From Pseudomonadota bacterium (GTDB taxonomy: Bacteria; Pseudomonadota; Alphaproteobacteria; Rhizobiales; Beijerinckiaceae): 64,000 nucleotides of DNA. Below are positions 10,659-19,057 of the stretch, piece after piece; within the stretch, counting starts at the first letter, position 1, and the number at the start of each line of letters is the position of its first letter. The DNA is taken from assembly GCA_021813805.1 (NCBI GenBank), contig JAKAJL010000001.1:62001-126000 (forward strand). Direction: 5' to 3'. A program made the position numbers and the translations under genes. The notes beneath the pieces were generated by a model. It was not told the DNA's origin and did not search any database. It saw nothing but the letters and a program-made list of their open reading frames with translations.

Positions 10659-11116
10659 ACCAGCCGTGCGGCGCCTGATCGCATCAGAATCCTCTTGCCT
10701 GTTTTTCGGCGGGCTTTATCCTGCGAGGGCTTTTGGCGATTGCCGTGGCTGCCGAACAAAGCTGCGTTTCGGAATTTTACACTTTTAGAATAACTCTAGA
10801 TTGCGGACACAGGTCTCGCGGACCACGGACGAAGTTTTCCTTGATGAATAATTTTTGATGATTTGATCGCTTTTTCAGAAACAATTGGCGCCGCCCTGCG
10901 CGGAATCAAGCGTTTTCGCGGCATTTACTGCAAAGGCGACGGCGCCAACGATCCGGACAACGCGATCTGGGCACATATTCCAACATTGAAATATCCTGTA
11001 CCCATGATATAAGCGACGCTGCGATGCGCGGTCCGGGCTTCCCTGAGGCTTGGTGGGCGCGCCCGCGCGAGTTCACTTTAACAAGCGCCAAGCCTAATTG
11101 AGTTGGGAGGACAACG
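10659..11116. other. 458-base non-coding region upstream of aprB
   Basis: No credible gene. AT content rises clearly at 10770-10880. TTGATG occurs at 10841 and 10855 and TTGATC at 10863, loosely spaced direct repeats that could bind a regulator. The downstream part holds the candidate aprB promoter. The length suggests a controlled promoter region for the aprBA operon. Confidence 0.5.
10986..11013 (+). promoter_or_regulatory. Candidate promoter of aprBA
   Basis: TTGAAA, a 16-base spacer and TATAAG, about 103 bases before the aprB ATG. It matches the sat candidate at 8681-8708 in spacer, in the final ATATAAGC and in an AATAT just after the -35 box, which supports joint control of sat and apr. 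Confidence 0.5.
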
Positions 11117-11542
11117 ATGCCGACTTTCGTGCACACGGACAAGTGTGACGGCTGCAAAGGGGGACAGGTCACTGCGTGCATGTATATCTGCCCGAATGAC
11201 CTGATGAAGCTCGACACCACGCGCATGAAGGCGTTCAACCAGGAGCCGGATCAGTGCTGGGAATGCCAGTGCTGCGTCAAGGCTTGCCCGCAGCAGGCCA
11301 TCGAGGTCCGCGCCTTCCAGGATTGGGTTCCGATGGGCGGCGCCGCCATCCCGCTGCGCACCGACAACGCCATCATGTGGACCATCAAGTTCCGCGACGG
11401 CGAGATCAAGCGCTTCAAGTTCCCGGTTCGCACCACCCCGGTCAGCTCGATCGACCCCTACGGCAACAAGCCGGCCCCGGGCGACATCAACGACCAGCGC
11501 TTCTTCACCGAAGAAGGCAAGGAACTGCCGCGCATCGGCTGA
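11117..11542 (+). CDS. aprB: Adenylylsulfate (APS) reductase beta subunit
   Basis: 141-residue electron-transfer subunit of dissimilatory APS reductase. Two [4Fe-4S] cluster motifs are intact: Cys10, 13, 21 and 25, where the longer C-x7-C spacing is typical of AprB, and Cys47, 50, 53 and 57. The C-terminal tail that wraps around AprA in known structures is present (from about residue 100). GGGAGG lies 12 bases before the ATG. It shares a transcript with aprA, 99 bases downstream. It passes electrons between the AprA FAD and the Qmo-type complex encoded on the opposite strand. Confidence 0.96.
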   Translation: MPTFVHTDKCDGCKGGQVTACMYICPNDLMKLDTTRMKAFNQEPDQCWECQCCVKACPQQAIEVRAFQDWVPMGGAAIPLRTDNAIMWTIKFRDGEIKRFKFPVRTTPVSSIDPYGNKPAPGDINDQRFFTEEGKELPRIG

Positions 11543-11641
11543 TGCATGGCCGTCGATCCGCGAAACAAAACATCATCTGACTTGAGCGCGTGGACCCGGC
11601 TGCATTGTGCCGGGAGTCGCGTTACGGGAGTTTAGTGAAAA

Positions 11642-13591
11642 ATGAGCGAACCGAGCTTTGGCAATCCCGAGATCGTTGAGATCGAAACCGACATCCTTCT
11701 CGTTGGCGGCGGCATGGCCGCTTGCGGCGCGGCTTACGAAGCCAAGCGCTGGGCCGGCGACAAGGTAAAGATCACCCTGGTCGACAAGGCCGCCATGGAC
11801 CGCTCCGGCGCGGTCGCGATGGGCCTTTCGGCGATCAACACCTATCTCGGCCAGAACACCCCGGAAGATTATTGCCGTTACGTTTCGGCCGACCTGATGG
11901 GCATCACCCGCGACGACCTCGTCTATGACGTCGGCCGTCACGTCGACGATTCCGTGCACCTGTTCGAAGAATGGGGCCTTCCGGTGTGGAAGGAAATGGA
12001 AGGCGGCCGCGTCGATGGCGCGAGCTGGCAGAAGGCCGGCGGCCTCTCCCTGAAGGACGGCGGCAAGCCGGTGCGTTCGGGCAAGTGGCAGATCATGATC
12101 AATGGCGAAGGCTACAAGCCGATCGTCGCCGAAGCGGCCAAGAAGGCTCTCGGGATGGAGAACATCTACGAGCGCGTCTTCATCGTGAAGTATCTGCTCG
12201 ACGCCAACAATCCCAATCAGATCGCGGGCGCGGTCGGCTTCTCGGTTCGCGAGCACAAGCTCTATGTCTTCAAGGCCAAGGCGATCCTGAACGTCGCCGG
12301 CGGCGCGGTGAACGTGTTCCGTCCCCGCACCACGGGTGAAGGCATGGGCCGCGTGTGGTATCCGGTGTGGAACGCGGGCTCGACCTACGCCATGGCGGCG
12401 GAAGTCGGCGCCGAGCTGACCATGATGGAAAACCGCTTCGTCCCGACCCGCTTCAAGGACGGCTATGGTCCGGTCGGCGCGTGGTTCCTGCTGTTCAAAT
12501 CGAAGGCGACCAACGCTTTCGGCGAGGACTATGTGGTCAAGAACGCCGACATGCTCACCGCCTTCGCGCCTTACGACAAGGCCGTGGTGGTGCCGTCCTG
12601 CCTGCGCAACCATGCGATGCTCAAGGAAATGAAGGACGGTCGCGGCCCGATCCTGATGGATACGCCCACCGCGATGAAGAAGCTCGGCGAAACCCTGACG
12701 CCGAAGGAAGTCAAGCACCTCGAAGCCGAGGCCTGGGAAGACTTCCTTGACATGTGCATCGGCCAGGCCGGCGTTTGGGCGGGTCTCAACATCCGTCCCG
12801 AGCAGCAGGTTTCCGAACTGATGCCGACCGAGCCCTATCTGCTCGGCTCGCACTCCGGCTGCTGCGGCATCTGGGTTTCCGGTCCGTCCGACATCGCTCC
12901 GCCGGAATGGCAGTGGGGCTACAACCGTATGACCACGGTCAAGGGCCTGTTCACCGCGGGCGACGGCGTCGGCGCCTCCGGCCACAAGTTCTCCTCCGGC
13001 TCGCACGCCGAAGGCCGTATCGCCGGCAAGAGCATGGTCAAGTTCTGCCTCGACAACGCCGACTTCAAGCCGACGCTCAAGGGCGACATCAAGGCGATTA
13101 CGGAAGAGATCTACCGTCCAGTGCGCAACTACTTCGAGCACAAGGACAAGACCACGGCCGAGGACATCAATCCGTTCTACATCACGCCGCGCATGTTCCA
13201 GATGCGTCTGCAGAAGATCATGGACGAATATGTCGCGGGCGTCGCCACCTATTACCAGACCAATGGCGAGATGCTGAAGCGCGCCACCCACTACCTGACG
13301 CTCCTGAAGGAAGACAGCGCCAATATGCGCGCCAAGGACCTGCATGAGCTGATGCGCGCTTGGGAAAACTACCACCGTCTGTGGACCGGCGAAGCGCACA
13401 TGCGTCACATCCAGTTCCGCGAAGAAACCCGCTATCCGGGCTTCTACTATCGCGCCGATCATCCCAATCTGGATGACGCCAACTGGAAAGTGTTCGTCAA
13501 CTCGCGTTTCGACCCCGAGTCCAAGACATGGTCCCTCAAGAAGGTTCCGCACAAGGATCTCGTGCCGAAGGCCTATGGCGCCAAGCACTAA
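11642..13591 (+). CDS. aprA: Adenylylsulfate (APS) reductase alpha subunit
   Basis: 649-residue flavoprotein that interconverts sulfite + AMP and APS. It has the N-terminal FAD-binding Rossmann motif (ILLVGGGMAACGAA, residues ~18-31) and the conserved substrate-channel regions of the family (for example NRFVPTRFKDGYGPVG and SHSGCCGIW). Full length. It forms the catalytic heterodimer with AprB in the cytosol. A strong terminator ends the transcript. The direction (oxidation or reduction) is not encoded in a simple motif; the alphaproteobacterial context favours sulfite oxidation. A phylogeny against Apr lineages I and II would settle it. Confidence 0.97.
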   Translation: MSEPSFGNPEIVEIETDILLVGGGMAACGAAYEAKRWAGDKVKITLVDKAAMDRSGAVAMGLSAINTYLGQNTPEDYCRYVSADLMGITRDDLVYDVGRHVDDSVHLFEEWGLPVWKEMEGGRVDGASWQKAGGLSLKDGGKPVRSGKWQIMINGEGYKPIVAEAAKKALGMENIYERVFIVKYLLDANNPNQIAGAVGFSVREHKLYVFKAKAILNVAGGAVNVFRPRTTGEGMGRVWYPVWNAGSTYAMAAEVGAELTMMENRFVPTRFKDGYGPVGAWFLLFKSKATNAFGEDYVVKNADMLTAFAPYDKAVVVPSCLRNHAMLKEMKDGRGPILMDTPTAMKKLGETLTPKEVKHLEAEAWEDFLDMCIGQAGVWAGLNIRPEQQVSELMPTEPYLLGSHSGCCGIWVSGPSDIAPPEWQWGYNRMTTVKGLFTAGDGVGASGHKFSSGSHAEGRIAGKSMVKFCLDNADFKPTLKGDIKAITEEIYRPVRNYFEHKDKTTAEDINPFYITPRMFQMRLQKIMDEYVAGVATYYQTNGEMLKRATHYLTLLKEDSANMRAKDLHELMRAWENYHRLWTGEAHMRHIQFREETRYPGFYYRADHPNLDDANWKVFVNSRFDPESKTWSLKKVPHKDLVPKAYGAKH

Positions 13592-13602
13592 TTCAATAGA
13601 TG

Positions 13603-13640
13603 TTCGGGGCCAGCATTGCTGGCCCCGAATTTTTTATTTT
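13603..13640 (+). terminator. Rho-independent terminator after aprA
   Basis: Perfect 12-bp stem TTCGGGGCCAGC / GCTGGCCCCGAA, three-base apex, then TTTTTTATTTT. It lies 12 bases after the aprA stop. Confidence 0.92.
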
Positions 13641-13774
13641 AACACAGGAGCTATGCCGAAATTGCGCCATGATTTCGTGTCGCAATATCAACTCACTAGA
13701 GTTCGGGTCCTGGCTAATACTGAAACAAAAAATCGCCAGGCGGGCCCGTGACGTTATAACTGGGGGGTAATGTC

Positions 13775-14209
13775 ATGAAAGTCGTCAGTTTTCTGCAAGC
13801 CGAACAGCAAAAGCTCACCACCTGCGCCGCCGAGGAGACCATTGAATCGGTCGCCAAAAGGCTGAGCGCGCTCAATATCGGCGCTCTGCCCGTTTGCGGC
13901 GCCAATTTCTCGCTGGTCGGCGTAATTTCCGAACGCGACGTGGTGCGCGGCATGGCCAAGGACGGTTGTAAGCTCGCCGAGCGCCGCGTCCGCGACCTGA
14001 TGACCCGCGAAGTGGTGTTCTGCGACCACAACACGACCATGGCCGAGGCTGAAAAACTGATGTACCAGAAGCGCGTGCGCCATTTGCCGGTCGTGGACGG
14101 CGGAAAGGTCGTCGGCCTCCTGTCGATCCGCGACGTGATGGCCTGGCGCATTCAGGAATCGAAGACCGAATTGAACGTCCTGCGCGATATGGCGATTGTC
14201 TCGCGCTGA
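13775..14209 (+). CDS. CBS-domain pair protein
   Basis: 144 residues made almost entirely of two CBS motifs (residues ~8-65 and ~70-130), with the typical ends GVISERDVVRG and GLLSIRDVMAW. Such stand-alone pairs bind adenine nucleotides (AMP, ATP) or S-adenosylmethionine and regulate partners. Lying directly after aprA, whose reaction uses AMP, it could sense AMP/ATP for sulfur oxidation; that link is inference. Cytosolic. AACTGGGGGG precedes the ATG. Confidence 0.85.
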   Translation: MKVVSFLQAEQQKLTTCAAEETIESVAKRLSALNIGALPVCGANFSLVGVISERDVVRGMAKDGCKLAERRVRDLMTREVVFCDHNTTMAEAEKLMYQKRVRHLPVVDGGKVVGLLSIRDVMAWRIQESKTELNVLRDMAIVSR

Positions 14210-14381
14210 TCGTGACGGTTCGCGCGCCGCTTCGGCGCGTCCATGATGGCTCGAACGGCCTTCGCGGGAACGCGTTTGGCGAACCAATGTTCGTCGAACG
14301 CGTTTTGGCGTTATACAAGGCCGATCCGATCTTGCGAACGGCGCGCCGCGCCGTCGCACAAAACCGAGTGTGAGGAAACAA

Positions 14382-15350
14382 GTGCCGAATAGACCTGATG
14401 ACGACGAGCTGCCCCAGAACGCCGCGGACGCCGATCTCGAATATCGGGAACAGGAAGAGCGCCGCCGGCAGGCGGAAACCGACCTCGACGTGCCGATCGT
14501 GTCGGCCATTCGCGGCGCCGCCGAGACGCCCGTCGTGCCCGTCCGCCTGACCGGATCGGCCTCGTTCTGCTTCAATTGTCACCCCGGCGTGTCCTGCTTC
14601 AACGAATGCTGCCATGACACCGACATCACGCTGACGCCATACGACCTCATCCGCATCGGGCGCGCGGTCGGCATGACCTCCGGCGAGGCCGGCCGCATGT
14701 TCGGGTCCGAGGCCGTGCATGACGCCTCCGGCATGCCGATCCTGAAGTTGAAGCGCGTCGACACCGGCGAGGAAAAGCGCCCCTGCGTCTTCCTCGATCC
14801 CGAAAAGGGCTGCACGATCTACGCGGACCGGCCCGCCGCCTGCCGTTATTACCCGCTCGGTCTCGCCTCGGTGAAGATGAAGGGCCATGACGCGCCGGAG
14901 GATTTCTATTTCCTCGTCAAGGAGCCGCACTGCAAGGGCCACGAGGAAAACCGCGAGCAGACCGTCGCCGAATTTCGCGCCGATCAGGGCGTCGAAATCT
15001 ATGACGAGCGCAACCGCAGCTGGATCCACATCCTGATGAAGCTCGCCTCGTGGAAGACGCTCGGCGGCCCCTTCGGCAAGGAGCCGGACGAGCGCACCAA
15101 GAAAATGTTCTTCATGGCGACTACCGATCTCGACGCCTTCCGCAAATTCGTTTTCGGCACCTCGTTCCTCCAGCGCTATGCGATCGATCCCGAGATGCAT
15201 CAGAAGCTGCAGGAAGACGACGAGACCCTGCTCCTCCTGGCGCTCGACTGGATGCGCACGATCCTGTTCAACGAGCCGACCCTGCCCTTGCGCGAGGAAG
15301 TCCTGCAGGAGTCGATCGCCAAGGCCCGCGCCGGTCTCGGGGGGACCTGA
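14382..15350 (+). CDS. YkgJ-type cysteine-cluster protein
   Basis: 322 residues. The Cys pattern of the YkgJ / zinc- or iron-chelating family is clear: FCFNCHPGVSCFNECC near residues ~65-80, then PCVF, GCTIYADRPAACRYYPLG and PHC further on. Proteins of this family are thought to bind an Fe-S or metal centre; none here has a defined reaction. I chose GTG 14382 because GAGG sits six bases upstream; another GTG at 14370 has no such site. It lies between the CBS protein and a phosphoesterase, within the apr-to-hdr block, which suggests a maturation or accessory role in sulfur metabolism. Confidence 0.75.
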   Translation: MPNRPDDDELPQNAADADLEYREQEERRRQAETDLDVPIVSAIRGAAETPVVPVRLTGSASFCFNCHPGVSCFNECCHDTDITLTPYDLIRIGRAVGMTSGEAGRMFGSEAVHDASGMPILKLKRVDTGEEKRPCVFLDPEKGCTIYADRPAACRYYPLGLASVKMKGHDAPEDFYFLVKEPHCKGHEENREQTVAEFRADQGVEIYDERNRSWIHILMKLASWKTLGGPFGKEPDERTKKMFFMATTDLDAFRKFVFGTSFLQRYAIDPEMHQKLQEDDETLLLLALDWMRTILFNEPTLPLREEVLQESIAKARAGLGGT

Positions 15351-15369
15351 GTCCCCCTCACCCCTGACC

Positions 15370-15429
15370 CCTCTCCCCCCATAGGCCGTCGAAAGACGGG
15401 CGTTCTTGGGGACGCCCTAGGGGGAGAGG
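15370..15429. repeat. Nested inverted repeat (REP-like) between two genes
   Basis: Outer arms CCTCTCCCCC (15370-15379) and GGGGGAGAGG (15420-15429) enclose an inner hairpin GGGCGT...ACGCCC. A separate hairpin, GGGGGAC CTGA GTCCCCC (15340-15357), covers the stop codon of the upstream gene. The C-rich composition resembles interspersed palindromic elements of alphaproteobacteria. Confidence 0.55.
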
Positions 15430-15464
15430 AGACTTTCCGCGTTGATGTCGCAAAGGAACGATCG

Positions 15465-15980
15465 GTGATTTTTTTCACTTCGGACACGCATTTCGGCCAT
15501 CAGTTCGCGCTGACCAAGCGCAAGCGCCCCTTTCCTTCCGTCGAGGCGATGGACGAACATCTGGTCGCGCGCTGGAACGAGACTGTGGACGTGAATGACG
15601 AAGTTTTTCACCTCGGGGACGTCGCCCACCTCGAACATGGCGGGCTCGTCGACGTACTCGCGCGGCTCAACGGGCGTCTGCACCTCATTCTCGGCAACAA
15701 TGATCGTCGCGACGCGATGGAAGCGACCGGGCGCTGGGAGACCATCGCCGACATGCGCGAACTGACCATCGGCGACCAGCGCGTGTTCCTTTGCCACTAT
15801 CCCTTGCGCGAATGGCCCAACGCCTGGCGCGGCGCCTGGCATTTGTTCGGCCATGTCCATGGCAAATACGATCTCGACCCGCACGGCCTGAGCATGGATG
15901 TCGGCGTCGACAGCCATTTCTACGCCCCGGTTTCCCTGGAAGCGATCGCCAAACGCCTTCAGCGCGCCGCCGCCGCCTGA
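15465..15980 (+). CDS. Small calcineurin-like metallophosphoesterase
   Basis: 171 residues with the metallophosphoesterase motif series: SDTHFGH (D-x-H), HLGDVA (GD), LGNND (GN-D), CHYP and GHVHGK (G-H-x-H). The short compact form resembles the phosphoesterase of bacteriophage lambda type or a nucleotide hydrolase. The substrate is unknown; phosphate esters or nucleotide by-products such as AMP/APS derivatives are possible given the neighbours, but this is a guess. The start is GTG. Cytosolic, with 97 bases to the downstream fusion gene. Confidence 0.8.
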   Translation: MIFFTSDTHFGHQFALTKRKRPFPSVEAMDEHLVARWNETVDVNDEVFHLGDVAHLEHGGLVDVLARLNGRLHLILGNNDRRDAMEATGRWETIADMRELTIGDQRVFLCHYPLREWPNAWRGAWHLFGHVHGKYDLDPHGLSMDVGVDSHFYAPVSLEAIAKRLQRAAAA

Positions 15981-16077
15981 CGCCGCGACTGAACTTTTTC
16001 TCCCTACCGCGCGTATTCCGTTTACGCTTGTTGCGCAGCCGGCGAAATATTTTGCGCCAGTCGCGCGGGAGGACAAG

Positions 16078-17346
16078 ATGTCGACGGATTTCATGCTCGA
16101 TTCGGGCGCCGCCCCGTCCGGCGCGGACCAGCAGATCGTGTCGGAAGACGGCCTGGCCGATCTCGAATTCGAACTGAGCTGGGACGGCCCAGACGCGCGC
16201 CATGTCGACCGGCGCCGCGCTTTTGGCGTGAACATGTGGCGCGACTTTTTCCCCCCCGGTCTCGACGCCGCCCTTCTCGGAAAGGCGGTCGGCGAGACGG
16301 TCTCCGTCGAATTCGCGCCCGGCGCGCTGGTGGAGGATCGCCGTGCGGCGCTGACGCGCGAAATTCCCTTGGCGTACTTCGACGCCGCCGCCGCCGGCCT
16401 TGCCGAACCACGGCCCGCGCGCGGGCGCTTCCTGCCCCAGGGCGTTCTGCACAAGGCGGGCATTCCGGGCGTGCACAGCAGCAACCGCCGGCCCTTCCGC
16501 GTTTTGGACGTCGCCGCCGAGACCTTTGTCGCCGACCTCAACCACCCGCTCGCCGGAATAAAACTAAATCTCTCCGCGAAGGTGCTCGGCGCGCGGAAAA
16601 AACGGTCCGAGGTCGGTGGCCGCAGCCGGGATTTCATCGCCGAGCTGACCGACGGCCCCGGCATTCAGATGCGCGCCGGCGGCGCGCCCACCGATTTTTT
16701 CACGCCCGGCTGGTCCGCGCGCGCAGTCGAGGACGACGACGCCGCTTTTTACTCGGTCCCGCGTATGATCGTGCATCTCGACCAGCGGGCGCTGGAAACG
16801 ATTCGCCGGCTCTATGGCGATCTGCTGCCAGCCAGCGGCGCCGTTCTCGATCTGATGAGCAGCGTCGAATCCCATTTGCCGGCCAATCGGTCGTTCGAAC
16901 GGGTCACCGGCCTAGGCCTCAACCGCACGGAACTGGACAATAATGGCGCCTTGACGGAACGGATCGTCCAGGACCTCAATGCAAATTCGACCCTACCCTT
17001 CGCCGACGCGCGTTTCGACGCGGCCTTGTGCACGGTTTCGATCGAATATCTGACACAGCCTGTCGAAGTCGTGCGGGACGTCGCGCGGGTTCTGAAACCA
17101 GGCGCGCCTTTTGCGGTGACGTTCTCGAACCGCTGGTTCCCGCCCAAGGCGACCCGCGTCTGGAAGGACATCCATCCGTGGGAGCGGCTCGGCTATGTCA
17201 TGGAGCTGTTCCTGCGCGGCGGCGCCTTTGCCGACCTCCACACCTTCAGCCTGATGGGCGATCCTCGTCCGGCGGACGACGCGCATATCCGCGAAACCGA
17301 TCTGTCCGACCCCGTTTTCGCCGTTTGGGGACGACGCCGGCCTTGA
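16078..17346 (+). CDS. FKBP-like domain fused to SAM-dependent methyltransferase domain
   Basis: 422 residues. The N-terminal part looks like an FKBP/SlyD-type prolyl isomerase relic: a beta-rich start (LEFELSWDGP), GLDAALLGKAVGETVSV, and FVADLNHPLAG, which matches the SlyD signature DxNHPLAGK. From about residue 230 on it is class I methyltransferase-like. Its motif I (AVLDLMSSVESHLP) lacks the usual G-x-G-x-G, but the post-motif region (DAALCTVSIEYL, VLKPGAPFAVTFSNRWFP) is conserved. ATG with GGGAGGA upstream. Last plus-strand gene before the convergent hdrB. Domain calls are from motifs; no substrate can be given. Confidence 0.65.
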   Translation: MSTDFMLDSGAAPSGADQQIVSEDGLADLEFELSWDGPDARHVDRRRAFGVNMWRDFFPPGLDAALLGKAVGETVSVEFAPGALVEDRRAALTREIPLAYFDAAAAGLAEPRPARGRFLPQGVLHKAGIPGVHSSNRRPFRVLDVAAETFVADLNHPLAGIKLNLSAKVLGARKKRSEVGGRSRDFIAELTDGPGIQMRAGGAPTDFFTPGWSARAVEDDDAAFYSVPRMIVHLDQRALETIRRLYGDLLPASGAVLDLMSSVESHLPANRSFERVTGLGLNRTELDNNGALTERIVQDLNANSTLPFADARFDAALCTVSIEYLTQPVEVVRDVARVLKPGAPFAVTFSNRWFPPKATRVWKDIHPWERLGYVMELFLRGGAFADLHTFSLMGDPRPADDAHIRETDLSDPVFAVWGRRRP

Positions 17347-17470
17347 AGGGACGCGAAATCGCGGCGGCCCAAGATCCAAAAAATATTTGGCGCGAGGCCT
17401 CCGCGCATTTCCTGCTGGAGGCCTCGCGCCATCAAAGAAGGAGCTCCGCGCGGATGTCGCGAAACCCAGA

Positions 17471-18382
17471 TCACTTCTTCTTCGCCATGCCTTCCAGCTT
17501 TTCCGAGCGGATGGTGTTGCGCTGAAGCGCGGCGTCCTTTTGCGCGTCCATGCCGAAGGCCACCGCCATCAGCTGGGAATAGAAGACGACCGGGATATTA
17601 TAATTTGTGCCGAACTTCTCGTTGATCAGCGGCTGATACATTTCGACATTGGTCTGGCACAAAGGACAGGGCGTCGAAATCACGTCGGCGCCTTCTTTCG
17701 CCGCCTCTTCGACGATCGCCTTCATCAGATGCAAGGTGCGGTCGGGACTCATCACCGCGACCGAACCGCCGCAGCACGCCGTCTTGTGCTTGAAGGGCAC
17801 GGCCTCGGCGCCGCAGGCCTTGGTGAAATCGTCGAGGAAGCTCGGATCGTCATAGGCGTCGTAGTCGCCGCCGGCTTCGGTGCCGGCAAAGGGCCGCACC
17901 GTCTGGCAGCCGACATAGCCCGCGACCTTCAGGCCCTTGAGCGGGTTGGTGACCCGCTTTTCGATAGCCTCGACGCCGACGTCATTGACGAGGACCTCGC
18001 AAGCGTGACGCACCTTGAGGTCGCCGTCATAGCTCATGCCGGCTTCGGCGAGGGCTTCGTTCACCGCCGCCTTTTTCTTCACGTCGGCCTTGATCTTCTC
18101 ATTGCCGCCATGCGTGTTGAGATAGCAGGCGGCGCAGCCGGTGATGACGTCCTGCGTCCCGCGCTTGCGCGCTTGGGCGAGATTCCGACCGGTCAGCGTC
18201 AGGTTGGGCAACTGGCCGCCGCCGATATGGCCGATCGAGGCGCCGCAGCAGTTCCAATCCTCGATATCCTCCATCTCGATTCCGACTTCCGGCATCACGG
18301 CGCGCAGCGATTCATCGAGATGCTTCCCGCTGCCCTGCGACGAGCAGCCGGGATAATAGGTCATGGTCTTTTTCTCGGTCAT
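17471..18382 (-). CDS. hdrB: Heterodisulfide-reductase-like subunit B (QmoAB-HdrCB complex)
   Basis: 303 residues with two CCG domains of the HdrB family: CSSQ, NCCGAS and CAAC in the first, then HACE, YVGC, ACCGGS and CPLC in the second. These Cys sets hold the noncubane [4Fe-4S] clusters that carry out disulfide chemistry in methanogen HdrB. Last gene of the qmoA-qmoB-hdrC-hdrB run; together the proteins should exchange electrons with APS reductase. No membrane segment. Both CCG sets are complete, unlike the degenerate ones of some sHdr proteins. A palindromic repeat separates it from hdrC. Confidence 0.9.
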   Translation of the reverse strand: MTEKKTMTYYPGCSSQGSGKHLDESLRAVMPEVGIEMEDIEDWNCCGASIGHIGGGQLPNLTLTGRNLAQARKRGTQDVITGCAACYLNTHGGNEKIKADVKKKAAVNEALAEAGMSYDGDLKVRHACEVLVNDVGVEAIEKRVTNPLKGLKVAGYVGCQTVRPFAGTEAGGDYDAYDDPSFLDDFTKACGAEAVPFKHKTACCGGSVAVMSPDRTLHLMKAIVEEAAKEGADVISTPCPLCQTNVEMYQPLINEKFGTNYNIPVVFYSQLMAVAFGMDAQKDAALQRNTIRSEKLEGMAKKK

Positions 18383-18403
18383 GTCCGATCCTCAAGCCGC
18401 TAG

Positions 18404-18451
18404 GCGCATATTCCCGAAAAGTGGCTCCGGTTTTCGGAACAGAATATGCGC
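18404..18451. repeat. 48-nt compound palindrome between hdrC and hdrB
   Basis: Outer arms GCGCATATTC / GAATATGCGC (10 bp, perfect) and inner arms CCGAAAA / TTTTCGG around a short centre. The same sequence type is common as a dispersed intergenic palindrome in Hyphomicrobiales genomes. In an operon it can stabilise upstream mRNA or lower hdrB expression relative to hdrC. Confidence 0.8.
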
Positions 18452-18457
18452 AAAAGT

Positions 18458-19057
18458 CTAATTCCGTTGCTCGATCTCGCGCGCCTTGGCGAGAGCCGCT
18501 TTCAGCCCCTTGCGCCCTTTGGTCATGTGCGGCAGGCCGATATGCATGCGGCCCGTCTTGACCATGCCGATCGCGGTCTTGAGATTGGCCATGGCGCGCT
18601 TAAAACCCTCGCCGAAACCGAGCGAGAAGAAATAGCGCATAGTGACGAGACGCTCGTCCGTCCGACCGAAAGTCGCCGCCGACCACCAGAAGGCCTGGGC
18701 GAAGTTCTTGTTCTCGTGCGGCCCCTTAGCATAGCCGAATTCGGCCGATTTTGCAGCAAGGTCCTGTAAAATATACGTGACCGGCACGCCGCGCGGGCAG
18801 CGCACCACGCAGCGATAGCAGCTCGTGCAGTTCCATTGGGTGTTGGCGGAGAGCACCTCCTCCTTCATCCCGGCGCGGATCATCATGAACAGTTTACGTG
18901 GACCGTAGTCCATCTGGACGCCGATCGGGCAGGAGCCCGAGCAGGCGCCGCACTGCATGCAAAGGTTCAGCTTGTCGCCGCCGTTGACGTTGTCGCGGAC
19001 CCATCGCGCGAAGGACAGGTCGTATGTCTTGGCGGCGGCCGGAGCGGGCGTCGTCAT
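18458..19057 (-). CDS. hdrC: Heterodisulfide-reductase-like subunit C
   Basis: 199-residue iron-sulfur protein with two ferredoxin-type C-x2-C-x2-C-x3-C motifs (CMQCGACSGSCP near residue 33 and CTSCYRCVVRCP near 77). It is soluble, lacking the haem b or membrane helices of QmoC. Its ATG directly abuts the qmoB stop, so coupling is tight. It should relay electrons between the QmoB flavin/Fe-S chain and HdrB. This HdrCB pair replaces QmoC, as described for Gram-positive sulfate reducers. Confidence 0.92.
   Translation of the reverse strand: MTTPAPAAAKTYDLSFARWVRDNVNGGDKLNLCMQCGACSGSCPIGVQMDYGPRKLFMMIRAGMKEEVLSANTQWNCTSCYRCVVRCPRGVPVTYILQDLAAKSAEFGYAKGPHENKNFAQAFWWSAATFGRTDERLVTMRYFFSLGFGEGFKRAMANLKTAIGMVKTGRMHIGLPHMTKGRKGLKAALAKAREIEQRN

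Noticed and set aside
11573..13588. 671-codon minus-strand open frame
   Set aside because: Antisense shadow of aprA; no recognisable domain.
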